This document shows positions 29,842 to 43,575 of a stretch of DNA of 64,000 nt, one piece after another. Below the pieces are notes generated by a model, which was not told the DNA's origin, made no database searches, and saw nothing but the letters and a program-made list of their open reading frames with translations. The number at the start of each line of letters is the position of its first letter. Within the stretch, counting starts at the first letter, position 1. The DNA comes from Eutreptiella sp. 'Long Island Sound 2002' (taxonomy: Eukaryota; Euglenozoa; Euglenophyceae; Eutreptiales; Eutreptiaceae), in contig CAXIWF010000181.1 of the NCBI GenBank assembly GCA_964036045.1, positions 53,001 to 117,000 of the forward strand. The letters are read 5' to 3'. A program made the position numbers and the translations under genes.

Positions 29842-32402
29842 CTCTCGCGCGAGGGGATAATTTAAAATTATCCCCTCACACGATGGGTTAGAGATAATAT
29901 AGCTAACCCTATCTTTACCCCAAAGCGAGGGGATAATTTAAAATTATCCGCTCGCGCGAGGGGATAATTTAAACCTATCCCCTCACATCATACAACGTTT
30001 TCATAATCTCCGTTCGCATCAAGGGAGAAATTCTAACCCTAACCCTATCTTTACCCCAAAGCGAGGGGATAATTTAAAATTATCCCCTCGCGCGAGGGGA
30101 TAATTTAAAATTATCCTCTCACGCGAGGGGAAAATTTAAACCTATCCCCTCACATCATACAACGTTTTCATAATCTCCGTTCTCATCAAGGGAGAAATTC
30201 TAACCCTAACCCTATCTTTACCCTAAAGCGAGGGGATAATTTAAAATTATCCCCTCGCGTGAGGGGATAATTTAAAATTATCCTCTCGCGCGAGGGGATA
30301 ATTTAAAATTATCCCCTCACGCGAGGGGAAAATTTAAACCTATCCCCTCACATCATACAACGTTTTCATAATCTCCGTTCGCATCAAGGGAGAAATTCTA
30401 ACCCTAACCCTATCTTTACCCCAAAGCGAGGGGATAATTTAAAATTATCCCCTCGCGCGAGGGGATAATTTAAAATTATCCCCTCACGCGAGGGGAAAAT
30501 TTAAACCTATCCCCTCACATCATACAACGTTTTCCTAATCTCCGTTCGCATCAAGGGAGAAATTCTAACCCTAACCCTATCTTTACCCTAAAGCGAGGGG
30601 ATAATTTAAAATTATCCCCTCGCGTGAGGGGATAATTTAAAATTATCCCCTCACATCATACAACATTTTCATAATCTCCTTTCGCATCAAGGGAGAATTT
30701 CCAACCGTAACCCTATGTTTACCCCAAAGCGAGGGGATAATTTCAAAGTATCCCCTCACGCGAGGGGATAATTGAAAACTATCCTCTAACATCATACAAC
30801 GTTTTCATAATCTCCTTTCCCGTCAAGGGAGAATTTCCAACCCTAACCCTAGCTTTACCCCAAAGCGAGGAGATAATTTAAAATTATCCCCTCGCGCGAG
30901 GGGATGATTTAAACCTATCCCCTCACATCCTACAACGTTTTCATAACCTCCGTTCGCATCAAGGGGGAAATTCTAACCCTAACCCTATCTTTACCCTAAA
31001 GCGAGGGGATAATTTAAAATTATCCCCTCGCGTGAGGGGATAATTTAAAATTATCCCCTCACATCATACAACATTTTCATAATCTCCTTTCGCATCAAGG
31101 GAGAATTTCCAACCGTAACCCTATGTTTACCCCAAAGCGAGGGGATAATTTCAAAGTATCCCCTCACGCGAGGGGATAATTGAAAACTATCCCCTAACAT
31201 CATACAACGCTTTCATAATCTCCTTTCCCGTCAAGGGAGAATTTCCAACCCTAACCCTAGCTTTACCCCAAAGCGAGGAGATAATTTAAAATTATCCCCT
31301 CGCGCGAGGGGATGATTTAAAACTATCCCCTCACATCATACAATGTTTTCATAATCTCCTTTCGCATCAAGGGAGAATTTCCAACCCTAACCCTATCTTT
31401 ATCCTAAAGCGAGGGGATAATTTAAAATTATCCCCTCGCGTGAGGGGATAATTTAAAATTATCCCCTCGCATGAGGGGATAATTTAAAATCATCCCCTCA
31501 CATCATACAACATTTTCATAATCTCCTTTCGCATCAAGGGAGAATTTCCAACCGTAACCCTATCTTTACCCTAAAGCGAGGGGATAATTGAAAATTATCC
31601 CCTCGCGTGACGGGATAATTTGAAATTATCCCCTCGCATGAGGGGATAATTTAAAATTATCCCCTCACATCATACAACATTTTCATAATCTCCTTTCGCA
31701 TCAAGGGAGAATTTCCAACCGCAACCCGTAACCCTACCTTTATCCCAAAGCGAGGGGATAATTTAAAAGTTCCCCTCGCGCGAGGGGATAATTTAAAACT
31801 ATCCCCTCTCGCGAGGGGATAATTTAAAAGTATCCCCTCACGCGAGGGGATAATTTAAAACTATCCCCTAACATCATACAACGTTTTCATAATATCCTTT
31901 CGCGTCAAGGGAGAATTTCCAACCCTAACCCCATCTTTACCCCAAAGCGAGGGGATAATTGAAAATTATCCCCTCGCGCGAGGGGATAATTTAAAACTAT
32001 CCCCTCACATCATACAATGTTTTCATAATCTCCTTTCGCATCAAGGGACAATTTCCAACCCTAACCCTATCTTTACCCTTAAGCGAGGGGATAATTTAAA
32101 ATTATCCCCTGGCATGACGGGATAATTTAAAATTATCCCCTCGCGTGAGGGGATAATTTAAAATTATCCTCTCACATCATACAACATTTTCATAATCTCC
32201 TTTCGCATCAAGGGAGAATTTCCAACCGTAACCCTATCTTTACCCCAAAGCGAGGGGATAATTTAAAACTATCCCCTGACGCGACGGGATAATTTCAAAC
32301 TATCCCCTAACATCACACAACGTTTTCATAATCTCCTTTCGCATCAAGGGAGAAATTCTAACCCTAACCCTATCTTTACCCTAAAGCGAGGGGATAATTT
32401 AA
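29842..32402. repeat. Module E satellite, array 2
   Basis: Same order of variant units as array 1, so the array was copied as a block. It lacks one palindromic subunit near 29960 and closely matches the array at 48107. Confidence 0.92.
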
Positions 32403-33017
32403 TTACACAAGTATCCTATTGGTTTTGGACCAGCTCGAAAGACAGTAGCCTGTGGAAGCGGTGGGTCGAGGAGGACGATGGTAGGTGGCCGTGGTGCAGT
32501 GCAAAATATACCCAGCACCCTCCTTGTATGGTGAAAAACATCCCCAATTTTTACCCCGATCCTGACGCCATCCTGACGCCTTCCAGACGCCATTCTGACG
32601 CATCCTGACGACATCCTGACGCACCCTGCCCCTCATCTAGCTCCAATCATACGTTCAATACCCAAGCTATTCGGAAGCTTTCAAACATGTTGTTTTTGCA
32701 GCCCACACTTTTGCCAGTGCAAAATAGGTTTCAATTCGCATTCCATGCCTAGTCTTTTTTTTTATGTTTCTTTTTGCCACTCCGCAATTTGAATGGTTCA
32801 AAACCATGCCGACCCTACTTCGCGAATGGGAAAATTATCCAATCAAACATTGCATGCCAATTCTATTTCTAAACCCTTTCAAACATGTTGTTTTTTACAG
32901 CCCATGCTTTTTGACAAAGCACAGCTGCTTTCGCCTTACATTCCATGCCGCGTCTACTTATGGTTTTTTTGCCTTCTACTTAAGTTTGGAACCATTTTTT
33001 ACTGAATAATCAGGAAA
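32403..33017. repeat. Module F copy 2
   Basis: As 9382-9998, with AATTACACAAG and GACCAGCTCG variants shared with the copy at 50666. Confidence 0.8.
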
Positions 33018-33776
33018 ACCACTCATTGGCCATGCCCATCCTGATTATACTCCTTTCAAACATGTCGTTCTTGCATCCCATGCTTTTGCCAATGTACAAA
33101 GCTTTCTACTTGCAATCCATGCCTCATCAATTGAGGTTTGTTGTGCGCCCCAGCTTTATCAGACCAGAAAATGGTTCAAACGTACATGCCAGGTGGGAAG
33201 CGCTTTGGTTTTGGAAGGAGATTGGCCCATTGGCAAGTATATACGGAAAAAAAATAGACACTCAGAAAGTGTACCTCTGTCAGCGTGTGCGTGGCATCAC
33301 GTGTGTGTGGCAGGTTTTTCACGCGCACGCATGTTGGCAGGGGGGTTTTTCGGACCCCCCACCGCTCGTTAGGACCCCCCTCCGCCATAGATCAACGCCA
33401 CTGTCTCGGATTTGCAATATGAGTGACGTTTTGGGCTCAGCGACCCCGAAATAGGGGGGGGTTATTGTGTCAATAGCTCATTTTAGGATATGGGTGACTA
33501 TTACCGACTCGGTAGGTCTGCCCGTTCCTAACCGGACTCGGTAGGATCTGCCTGTCTAGGAACGGGCAGATCCTACCGAGTCACCCATATCCTGAAATGA
33601 GCTCAAGACGGCGCGCGTGGAAGGGGGCCGCCGGGAGCATGGCGGCACGCAGTGGCACATGCGCCATGTGTGCAGCAGGTTGGGAGGGAGGGGAGGAAGC
33701 GGATTGGAGGGGGGACGTGGGGTGCACCGCGGGGGGGTGCCGGAAAAGGGGCAATAAAAAAGCGTACAGCACCCAG
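33018..33776. repeat. Module A copy 3, truncated in the 5S gene
   Basis: Follows module A up to AGCACCCAG and then jumps to module G. Includes the inverted repeat at 33475-33603. Confidence 0.9.
33762..33776 (-). pseudogene. 5S rRNA remnant, 3' end only
   Basis: Only the last 15 nt (CTGGGTGCTGTACGC on minus) and the T6 terminator remain. The rest was removed by a deletion joining to module G with a 2-base microhomology. Confidence 0.85.
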
Positions 33777-34703
33777 CAGCGATGAAGAAAGCCTTGCGCC
33801 CATAACAACACACTGTCGGGTCGCGCAGGGCGCCGAATGAGGGCCACATGGCCCTCATTCTGTTGCCATTGCGACGGCCTGATTGGGCCTGGACGCCAGG
33901 GTGGCTGCAATCATGAGGCTCCATTGACAGCTGGCAAATTTCAGCACCACGGTCGCTAAACCATATACTGACTATGGTGACGTGCCTAAAATCAGACAAC
34001 ACTTAAACCATGCCATTGGGGCCCACCGTTTTTTTGCATACCAAGAGGTAAAACATTCAATAGACACGAAATAGACCTCATTCCGTTAAGAGCCGCACAT
34101 GGGGCACAATCAGACAAAGATACCCTGCAAACGGGGAACCAGGGCCCAAGTAATGAAGAAGGTCCCGGGAGTGCAAAAAAGCCACGAACACCCTAGAAAA
34201 CGTAGCCGTTGGGAAACCAACCCAAGCGGGGGATGGCCCAAAGCGGCTCTAGATCTCCGAATTGACAGGTGTCTTGGGCGTGAAAGCGACACTAGTCTCT
34301 AGAGGAAGGTCCCGGGAGTGCAAAAAAGCCATGAACACCCTAGAAAACGTAGCCGTTGGGAAACCAACCCAAGCGGGGGGTGGCCCAAAGCGGTCTATAA
34401 ACTAGGGCTATAGACCAATGAAACGGTCTATAGACCACGTCTATAGATCATACAACCGTCTATAGACCAGGTCCATAGACAATGGAACGCTCATTGGAAA
34501 GGATCCAGAGTATGCATCCAGCTCGTCTATAGATCCAATAGAATCTGGTCTTTGGACCAAGTCTATGGATGGTGGACTGTATATAGACCAGGTCCATAAA
34601 CCAGGTCTATAGACCAGGTCTATAGACCATGGAATCGTCTATAGACCAGGTCTATGGATCTTGGAACCATCAATCAAAAACAAAACGAGCTTCAATATTC
34701 AAC
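33777..34703. repeat. Module G copy 1
   Basis: A 927-bp module, found again at 53679. It has an 89-bp tandem duplication (34158-34246 and 34305-34393; AAGGTCCCGGGAGTGC ...) and then a cluster of CTATAGACC motifs (34392-34665), many as the perfect 12-bp palindrome GGTCTATAGACC. No credible gene was seen. Confidence 0.85.
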
Positions 34704-35570
34704 ATTTTCTGTGTTTAGACGCCTTCGTCTCATATTTTTGCATGTATGTATGGTTTGTGGTAAATAGCGGAGAGACCAGCAAGGGGAGCATCCCGGGTGA
34801 CCAACTATGGGTTGGAATGTGATGCAATGATAGGAAGGAAGGCTTTTGTGAAGTGGAATGCATCGTGAAGGTGGTAGGAAGCCGTGGTGCAGTGCAAAGT
34901 ATACCCAGCACCCTCCTTGTGTGGCGAAAAACATCCCCAATTTTTACCCCGATTTTACTAGTGAGCGGTGGACCTTAATGGAGCTGCGGCGGCTGGACAA
35001 TGTTTTGGTTTGGCAAAGCGGGTGGAGATGTCCATGCCCTGATCCCAGAGACCTCACTAACGCCATTGGCTTGGGGCACAGAAGCCGTGGATACATCCTG
35101 AAGGAGTCCCTTGGGTTGCCGACTATGCCTATGGAGAACTACCCAGAATCATGCCTTTTTTGTATGTATGGTTTGTGGTAAACAGCGGAGAGACCAGCAA
35201 GGGGAGTGCCACGCATTTTGAATGACAAGGCATGGTGGCTTGTTGTGCAATTGCTACGGGAACAAATCCACCAATGAACATCTCATCACATTAGTGCCGG
35301 AGAGTCATCCGTGAGGCTGAACCTTTACTAGGTAGCACGTTCAGCGTGGATAATCCACGTTGTCTTGCAGGGTGCTCACAGGCTGTGCAATCGCCGTGCA
35401 TTTTTTTGCTTCACTGTTGACTACCCTAGCCACAGCTGTGCTACCCAGCTGGGTGCAGTGCATGAGCTTTTGAATGACAATGCATGGTGTGGTTCGGTTA
35501 AATCGCCAGGGCAGCAGGGTTCACCCAGATAGCTAGGATCCATAGAGCGAAAAAAAAACCAAAAAAAAAA
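34704..35570. repeat. Module B copy 4
   Basis: Joined to G through TTCAACATTTTCTG. This is the joint expected in the complete unit. Has GGTAAATAGCGG and GGGTTGGAATG variants, shared with the copy at 54606. Confidence 0.8.
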
Positions 35571-36673
35571 TGTCCGACGGACAATAGGATTTTCCCCTAA
35601 CCTTATCCTTTTGTCCGACGGACAATTTTAAATTGTCCGTAGGACAATTTTTTATTGTCCGTCGGATGATTTGTCTTTCGTAGCATTTGACGGACAGAAC
35701 TTTATTCGATGTTTCACAGCCACTTTTACTTACCACAGGCTGCAATGAGTTGTCCCGCTGACGATTTTTTTCGGACAATTTTAAATTGTCCGTCGGACAA
35801 TTTTTTATTGTCCGTCGGACGATTTGTCTTTCGTAGCATTTGACGGACAGAACCTTATCCTTTTGTCTGACGGACAATTTTAAATTGTCCGTCGGACAAT
35901 TTTAAATTGTCCGTCGAACAATTTTTTATTGTCCGTCGGACGATTTGTCTTTCGTAGCATTTGACGGACAGAACTTTATTCGATGTTTCACAGCCACTTT
36001 TACTTACCACAGGCTGCAATGAGTTGTCCCGCTGACGATTTTTTTCGGACAATTTTAAATTGTCCGTCGGACAATTTTTTATTGTCCGTTGGACGATTTG
36101 TCTTTCGTAGCATTTGACGGACAGAACCTTATCCTTTTGTCCGACGGACAATTTTAAATTGTCCGTCGGACAATTTTTTATTGTCTTTCGGACGATTTGT
36201 CTTTCGTAGCGTTTGACGGACAGAACTTTATTCGATGTTTCACAGCCACTTTTACTTACCACAGGCTGCAATGAGTTGTCCCGCTGACGATTTTTTTCGG
36301 ACAATTTTAAATTGTCTGTCGGACAATTTTTTATTGTCCGTCGGACGATTTGTCTTTCGTAGCATTTGACGGACAGAACCTTATCCTTTTGTCCGACGGA
36401 CAATTTTAAATTGTCCGTCGGACAATTTTTTATTGTCCGTCGGACAATTTGTCTTTCGTAGCCTTTGACGGACAGAACTTTTTTCGCTGTTTCACAGCCC
36501 CTTTTACTTACCACAGGCTGCAATGAGTTGTCCCGCTGACGATTTTTCTCGGACAATTTTAAATTGTCCGTCGGACAATTTTAAATTGTCCGTCGGACAA
36601 TTTTTTATTGTCCGTCGGACGATTTGTCTTTCGTAGCATTTGACAGACAGAACCTTATCCTTTTGTCCGACGG
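35571..36673. repeat. Module C minisatellite, array 4
   Basis: About 1.1 kb, nearly identical to the array at 55473 apart from scattered changes (for example GTCGGATGAT near 35661). Confidence 0.9.
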
Positions 36674-37127
36674 TGCCAAAGGATGCCGTCCCGCCCCAAA
36701 AGCACCCCCCCTCCCCTTGCCGTAAAAGCACCCCCCCCTTTGAAATGCTGAAAGGCCCACCCCTTTCAAAGGACGTTGGAGCAAGGCCCAGCCTTTGAGT
36801 GGCGCACAGTGTCCTATCACACGCAGGGGGTGGGCATCGTAGCGGTGCAGCAACGGACACTCCAACTCTCATTGTCACTATGGAAGGCCAGGAAATGGGG
36901 GGGGGTCCACTTATTCGGGCTCAAGGTTTCAGGCTGAAGTAAATGATCATAAAGCAGTGCACGTGCTGCATTTCGGTTTCAAATACTCAGTCCCTGGCCC
37001 TCAACACTCTCTGGTTACCCATTGTCCCCCCCCCCAAGCCTCCAAAAATTCGAAGAGGGCTTGACATTGGGGCATTTCAAGATCGCAAAAGGGTCCAAGA
37101 GAGGTCAAACACTTTTTCATAATTATC
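36674..37127. repeat. Module D copy 4
   Basis: Followed by satellite E. Confidence 0.8.
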
Positions 37128-39582
37128 CTCTCGCGCGAGGGGATAATTTAAAATTATCCCCTCACACGATGGGTTAGAGATAATATAGCTAACCCTATCT
37201 TTACCCCAAAGCGAGGGGATAATTTAAAATTATCCCCTCGCGCGAGGGGATAATTGAAAATTATCCTCTCACGCGAGGGGAAAATTTAAACCTATCCCCT
37301 CACATCATACAACGTTTTCATAATCTCCGTTCGCATCAAGGGAGAAATTCTAACCCTAACCCTATCTTTACCCCAAAGCGAGGGGATAATTTAAAATTAT
37401 CCCCTCGCGCGAGGGGATAATTTAAAATTATCCTCTCACGCGAGGGGAAAGTTTAAACCTATCCCCTCACATCATACAACGTTTTCATAATCTCCGTTCG
37501 CATCAAGGGAGAAATTCTAACCCTAACCCTATCTTTACCCTAAAGCGAGGAGATAATTTAAAATTATCCCCTCGCGTGAGGGGATAATTTAAAATTATCC
37601 TCTCGCGCGAGGGGATAATTTAAAATTATCCCCTCACGCGAGGGGAAAATTTAAACCTATCCCCTCACATCATACAACGTTTTCATAATCTCCGTTCGCA
37701 TCAAGGGAGAAATTCTAACCCTAACCCTATCTTTACCCCAAAGCGAGGGGATAATTTAAAATTATCCCCTCGCGCGAGGGGATAATTTAAAATTATCCCC
37801 TCACGCGAGGGGAAAATTTAAACCTATCCCCTCACATCATACAACGTTTTCATAATCTCCGTTCGCATCAAGGGAGAAATTCTAACCCTAACCCTATCTT
37901 TACCCTAAAGCGAGGGGATAATTTAAAATTATCCCCTCGCGTGAGGGGATAATTTAAAATTATCCCCTCACATCATACAACATTTTCATAATCTCCTTTC
38001 GCATCAAGGGAGAATTTCCAACCGTAACCCTATGTTTACCCCAAAGCGAGGGGATAATTTCAAAGTATCCCCTCACGCGAGGGGATAATTGAAAACTATC
38101 CTCTAACATCATACAACGTTTTCATAATCTCCTTTCCCGTCAAGGGAGAATTTCCAACCCTAACCCTAGCTTTACCCCAAAGCGAGGAGATAATTTAAAA
38201 TTATCCCCTCGCGTGAGGGGATAATTTAAAATTATCCCCTCACATCATACAACATTTTCATAATCTCCTTTCGCATCAAGGGAGAATTTCCAAACGTAAC
38301 CCCATGTTTACCCCAAAGCGAGGGGATAATTTCAAAGTATCCCCTCACGCGAGGGGATAATTGAAAACTATCCCCTAACATCATACAACGTTTTCATAAT
38401 CTCCTTTCCCGTCAAGGGAGAATTTTCAACCCTAACCCTAGCTTTACCCCAAAGCGAGGAGATAATTTAAAATTATCCCCTCGCGCGAGGGGATGATTTA
38501 AAACTATCCCCTCACATCATACAATGTTTTCATAATCTCCTTTCGCATCAAGGGAGAATTTCCAACCCTAACCCTATCTTTATCCTAAAGCGAGGGGATA
38601 ATTTAAAATTATCCCCTCGCGTGAGGGGATAATTTAAAATTATCCCCTCGCGTGAGGGGATAATTTAAAATGATCCCCTCACATCATACAACATTTTCAT
38701 AATCTCCTTTCGCATCAAGGGAGAATTTCCAACCGTAACCCTATCTTTACCCTAAAGCGAGGGGATAATTGAAAATTATCCCCTCGCGTGACGGGATAAT
38801 TTGAAATTATCCCCTCGCATGAGGGGATAATTTAAAATTATCCCCTCACATCATACAACATTTTCATAATCTCCTTTCGCATCAAGGGAGAATTTCCAAC
38901 CGCAACCCGTAACCCTACCTTTATCCCAAAGCGAGGGGATAATTTAAAAGTTCCCCTCGCGCGAGGGGATAATTTGAAACTATCCCCTCTCGCGAGGGGA
39001 TAATTTAAAAGTATCCCCTCACGCGAGGGGATAATTTAAAACTATCCCCTAACATCATACAACGTTTTCATAATATCCTTTCGCGTCAAGGGAGAATTTC
39101 CAACCCTAACCCCATCTTTACCCCAAAGCGAGGGGATAATTGAAAATTATCCCCTCGCGCGAGGGGATAATTTAAAACCATCCCCTCACATCATACAATG
39201 TTTTCATAATCTCCTTTCGCATCAAGGGACAATTTCCAACTCTAACCCTATCTTTACCCTTAAGCGAGGGGATAATTTAAAATTATCCCCTGGCATGACC
39301 GGATAATTTAAAATTATCCCCTCGCGTGAGGGGATAATTTAAAATTATCCTCTCACATCATACAACATTTTCATAATCTCCTTTCGCATCAAGGGAGAAT
39401 TTCCAACCGTAACCCTATCTTTACCCCAAAGCGAGGGGATAATTTAAAACTATCCCCTGACGCGACGGGATAATTTCAAACTATCCCCTAACATCACACA
39501 ACGTTTTCATAATCTCCTTTCGCATCAAGGGAGAAATTCTAACCCTAACCCTATCTTTACCCTAAAGCGAGGGGATAATTTA
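37128..39582. repeat. Module E satellite, array 3
   Basis: About 2.45 kb, one unit shorter than array 1 near 38200. Shares this loss with the array at 57030. Confidence 0.92.
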
Positions 39583-40199
39583 ATTAAACAAGTATCCTAT
39601 TGGTTTTGGACCAGGTCGAAAGACAGTAGCCTGTGGAAGCGATGGGTCGAGGAGGACGATGGTAGGTGGCCGTGGTGCAGTGCAAAATATACCCAGCACC
39701 CTCCTTGTATGGTGAAAAACATCCCCAATTTTTACCCCGATCCTGACGCCATCCTGACGCCTTCCAGACGCCATTCTGACGCATCCTGACGACATCCTGA
39801 CGCACCCTGCCCCTCATCTAGCTCCAATCATACGTTCAATACCCAAGCTATTCGGAAGCTTTCAAACATGTTGTTTTTGCAGCCCACACTTTTGCCAGTG
39901 CAAAATAGGTTTCAATTCGCATTCCATGCCTAGTCTTTTTTTTTTATGTTTCTTTTTGCCACTCCGCAATTTGAATGGTTCAAAACCATGCCGACCCTAC
40001 TTCGCGAATGGGAAAATTATCCAATCAAACAATGCATGCCAATTCTATTTCTAAACCCTTTCAAACATGTTGTTTTTTACAGCCCATGCTTTTTGACAAA
40101 GCACAGCTGCTTTCGCCTTACATTCCATGCCGCGTCTACTTATGGTTTTTTTGCCTTCTACTTAAGTTTGGAACCATTTTTTACTGAATAATCAGGAAA
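39583..40199. repeat. Module F copy 3
   Basis: As 9382-9998 with a GCGATGGGTCG change. Confidence 0.8.
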
Positions 40200-41369
40200 A
40201 CCACTCATTGGCCATGCCCATCCTGATTATACTCCTTTCAAACATGTCGTTCTTGCATCCCATGCTTTTGCCAATGTACAAAGCTTTCTACTTGCAATCC
40301 ATGCCTCATCAATTGAGGTTTGTTGTGCGCCCCAGCTTTATCAGACCAGAAAATGGTTCAAACGTACATGCCAGGTGGGAAGCGCTTTGGTTTTGGAAGG
40401 AGATTGGCCCATTGGCAAGTATATACGGAAAAAAAATAGACACTCAGAAAGTGTACCTCTGTCAGCGTGTGCGTGGCATCACGTGTGCGTGGCAGCTTTT
40501 TCACGCGCACGCATGTTGGCAGGGGGGTTTTTCGGACCCCCCAGCGCTCGTTAGGACCCCCCTCCGCCATAGATCAACGCCACTGTCTCGGATTTGCAAT
40601 ATGAGTGACGTTTTGGGCTCAGCGACCCCGAAATAGGGGGGGGTTATTGTGTCAATAGCTCATTTTAGGATATGGGTGACTATTACCGATTCGGTAGGTC
40701 TGCCCGTTCCTAACCGGACTCGGTAGGATCTGCCTGTCTAGGAACGGGCAGATCCTACCGAGTCACCCATATCCTGAAATGAGCTCAAGACGGCGCGCGT
40801 GGAAGGGGGCCGCCGGGAGCATGGCGGCACGCAGTGGCACATGCGCCATGTGTGCAGCAGGTTGGGAGGGAGGGGAGGAAGCGGATTGGAGGGGGGACGT
40901 GGGGTGCACCGCGGGGGGGTGCCGGAAAAGGGGCAATACAAAAGCGTACAGCACCCAGTGTTCCCAAGTGGTCTCCCACCTCAGTACTAGCTGGGCCTGA
41001 CTAGGCTTAACTTCTGAAATCGGACGGGTTCAGGTGTGTTCCCAGTAGTATGGCCGTACGCATTAATCATGCGCGGACGCCCGGTCTGCGGGCGGGGGAA
41101 AGGGGGGTAGTCATGCAATACACTCTGAGCACTGGCATCAAACAAAAAAAAATACAACATATGCAAGAAACCTACTGCAGGAAAACTGTCAAGGATTACT
41201 GAAAATGGGGTGAGCCATTGTGCTCCTTCGGAATTTTCAGCACAGCGTTCAAAAAACTGGATTCCTGGCACACACATTGGCACAAAGCAAATCAGCATGG
41301 CATTCCCTTTGTCACATTCTCAGTCTGCTCACCGCCAAAGTGTCAATTGAATCTGGAAAAATGTTGGCA
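40200..41369. repeat. Module A copy 4
   Basis: Complete core, with the inverted repeat at 40657-40785. Confidence 0.9.
40944..41061 (-). rRNA. 5S ribosomal RNA gene, copy 4
   Basis: A full 118-nt 5S gene without the deletions of copies 1 and 2. Helix I closes over nine pairs (GCGTACGGC with GCTGTACGC, one G-U). It is followed on minus by TTTTG, a weak T4 terminator. Confidence 0.95.
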
Positions 41370-41897
41370 TGTACTAGTCCAAGTCCTCCTTGATGTCTTG
41401 TCCTAGAATTACTCCAATGCTTACCCAAAGCCAAACAGATCAGTGGACGAGCACCAAAGCCATTTCGAACATAACAGGAACCTATGCAGTGACAGAAAAT
41501 CGTTGTATTTTGGAATGAAACTTCCACAATCGAAACTGCACTGCACAGCGCTAAATCTCATGATCATCGCTAAATAACACGAAATGCTCAGGCGACTTCC
41601 GTCGCTGCATGCTGGCGGCTACACTCCCCTCCCAAGCCCAAAAAATCCCTTTTTGGGGCTGAAAAACTGGATACCAGCCCCAGCAGGCCTGTGGTTCTAT
41701 GACCTGGGAGCTGCCTGAGGGTGCTGCCACAGCCGTCTGCCCATCTGTACCCAGGATAGGGGCACTGAGTTCCAAGAACTACAAACCTGTCATCTCATTG
41801 CCCTGGCATTGACTCACAGCACTGTCCTGTAACTCTGACTGCCTGCCCGTGCACAGAGGGGGGAAGTCAGTACTACGCGTATACCACCGGTTCCACT

Positions 41898-41932
<35 letters not shown>

Positions 41933-42329
41933 TTGTTGACATTGGGGATCCATTGTTTCTCAGAAGTTCATTGTACAACATTCAGTGGGCTCCAGGCAAG
42001 GGCTCGAACATACAAATGCAAATCTCTGTGCATCACAACGCAATGTCTTCAAACAAACAGACATGAATGCTAATATACAAAGCCCATTCACTGAAGTCAT
42101 ATATGAGTTAGATTACTTCTGAGATTTGTTCTCTGGATCCTTCATTTGTCTTTATTGATGCTGATTGGACTCCTGAGAAGCAGTCCAGAGTGATGTGGCG
42201 TGGAACCCGAAAAATGGTGGCATACCCTAAAACTGACATCGATCACTGAGCTGTCTGCATTGAATCGAATTCATTGCACCTGAAAGAGAGGAGTACAAAT
42301 AAACAGGGTGAGGGGGATGCATCATACAT
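41370..42329 (-). repeat. Module A' copy 4
   Basis: As 1170-2132, T run of 32 (41900-41931). Confidence 0.75.
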
Positions 42330-43515
42330 TCAAGACATACTAACTACATCATCAACTGTGAGATGGAGCCCCTTCTTTTGATTGAAGGCATGCCAGTCTT
42401 TGTTGAGTTCATTCATGAAGCTACTGGCAGGCTCCCATGTGGGACGTGTATGACCCCGCCACTTCACTTTCCACTTACGAACACCATTGGGGTAAACCCT
42501 GGTAGCCAAAAATTTCTCTGGCACCCAGTGCTGTACCACAGGGGGGGCGACGTCCTCCTTGGAAAAGTAATTGAAAGGATGTGCAGAATCTGGTGCACCA
42601 TACGGATGCATGTAATGCTTCAATCTACTGGTAGACAATGTCTGATCCCCTTGAGGGGTATTCACCACCACTCTCGAAGCAGAAATGACCCTCTCCACCT
42701 CAGAGGGACCCTGCCACAGCCTATCTAACTTAGATTGGCCTGGGAGGTTCTTCACCCACACCTTGTCCCCTGGAAGCAAGTTCAGGGTCGGGAATTTCTG
42801 AAGAAACTTATTCCGCTGTGCGGCATGAATCTTTTTCAATTTTTTCTGCACCTCCCTTCGTTCCTTCTCCAAACGGGAGAAAAATGTCAGGGCGTCTTCC
42901 GCACAGTCATCCTGGACCGGTGGACAGTCCCCAAAACCAATGGGGTCACGCCCAAACACCAGTCTGTGAGGGCTGTAGGGACCGTGAATGCCAGGCAGGT
43001 CATTCACTGCCCACACTGCCAGCGGTAGCGCATTCACCCACAGCGCCTTTCGCTGCTCCAAATACAGGCGGAGCGAATTTACTACCGCCTTGACTGCATT
43101 TTCGGCCCTCCCATTACTCGAAGGCCTATATATAACACCCCTGTGGGTCTCAATCCCCATTTTCTCACACAAACTGTGAAAGAAATCACCAAATCTCCAA
43201 CTCTTGCATACAATCAGCGAAAAGTGGATGCTCACGCAAGGCCTGATTTTCCTGCTCCCTGACCTCCACCTCAGTCCTTTCCCATGCAGCCGCATCATTT
43301 TCTGACCCATGTAGGCTACTATCAGGGGCCGCAGTGTTGGCAGGGTACGCCCAACGGGAGAGCACGTCAGGAACAATGTGCCCCGCACCCGGAGTGTACC
43401 TCACCTCCACTAGGGGATATCTCGATAGAAACTCATGCCAACGACCGCGACGGCCAAGTGGACCACTGACCGTCAACAAATCGTCGTGGTACCACTTCTC
43501 CAGAGGGCTTGACAT
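42330..43515 (-). pseudogene. Gypsy pol fragment P3, internally deleted
   Basis: Matches P1 except that 970 bp (equivalent to 2993-3962) is missing and replaced by five bases, CAAAT, at 43190-43194. The loss removes the integrase zinc finger, the first two catalytic Asp residues and the linker, and shifts the frame. The upstream part (43186-43515, MSSPLEKW ...) stops at the junction; the downstream part still reads FFHSLCEKMG to the chromodomain. Non-functional. The filler points to end joining. Confidence 0.92.
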
Positions 43516-43575
43516 TGGGGCATTTCAAGTTCGCAAAAGGGTCCAAGAGAGGTCAAACACTTTTTCATAATTATC
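43504..43575. repeat. D tail beside gypsy P3
   Basis: Same joint as at 4272; one change (CAAGTTCGC). Confidence 0.85.
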
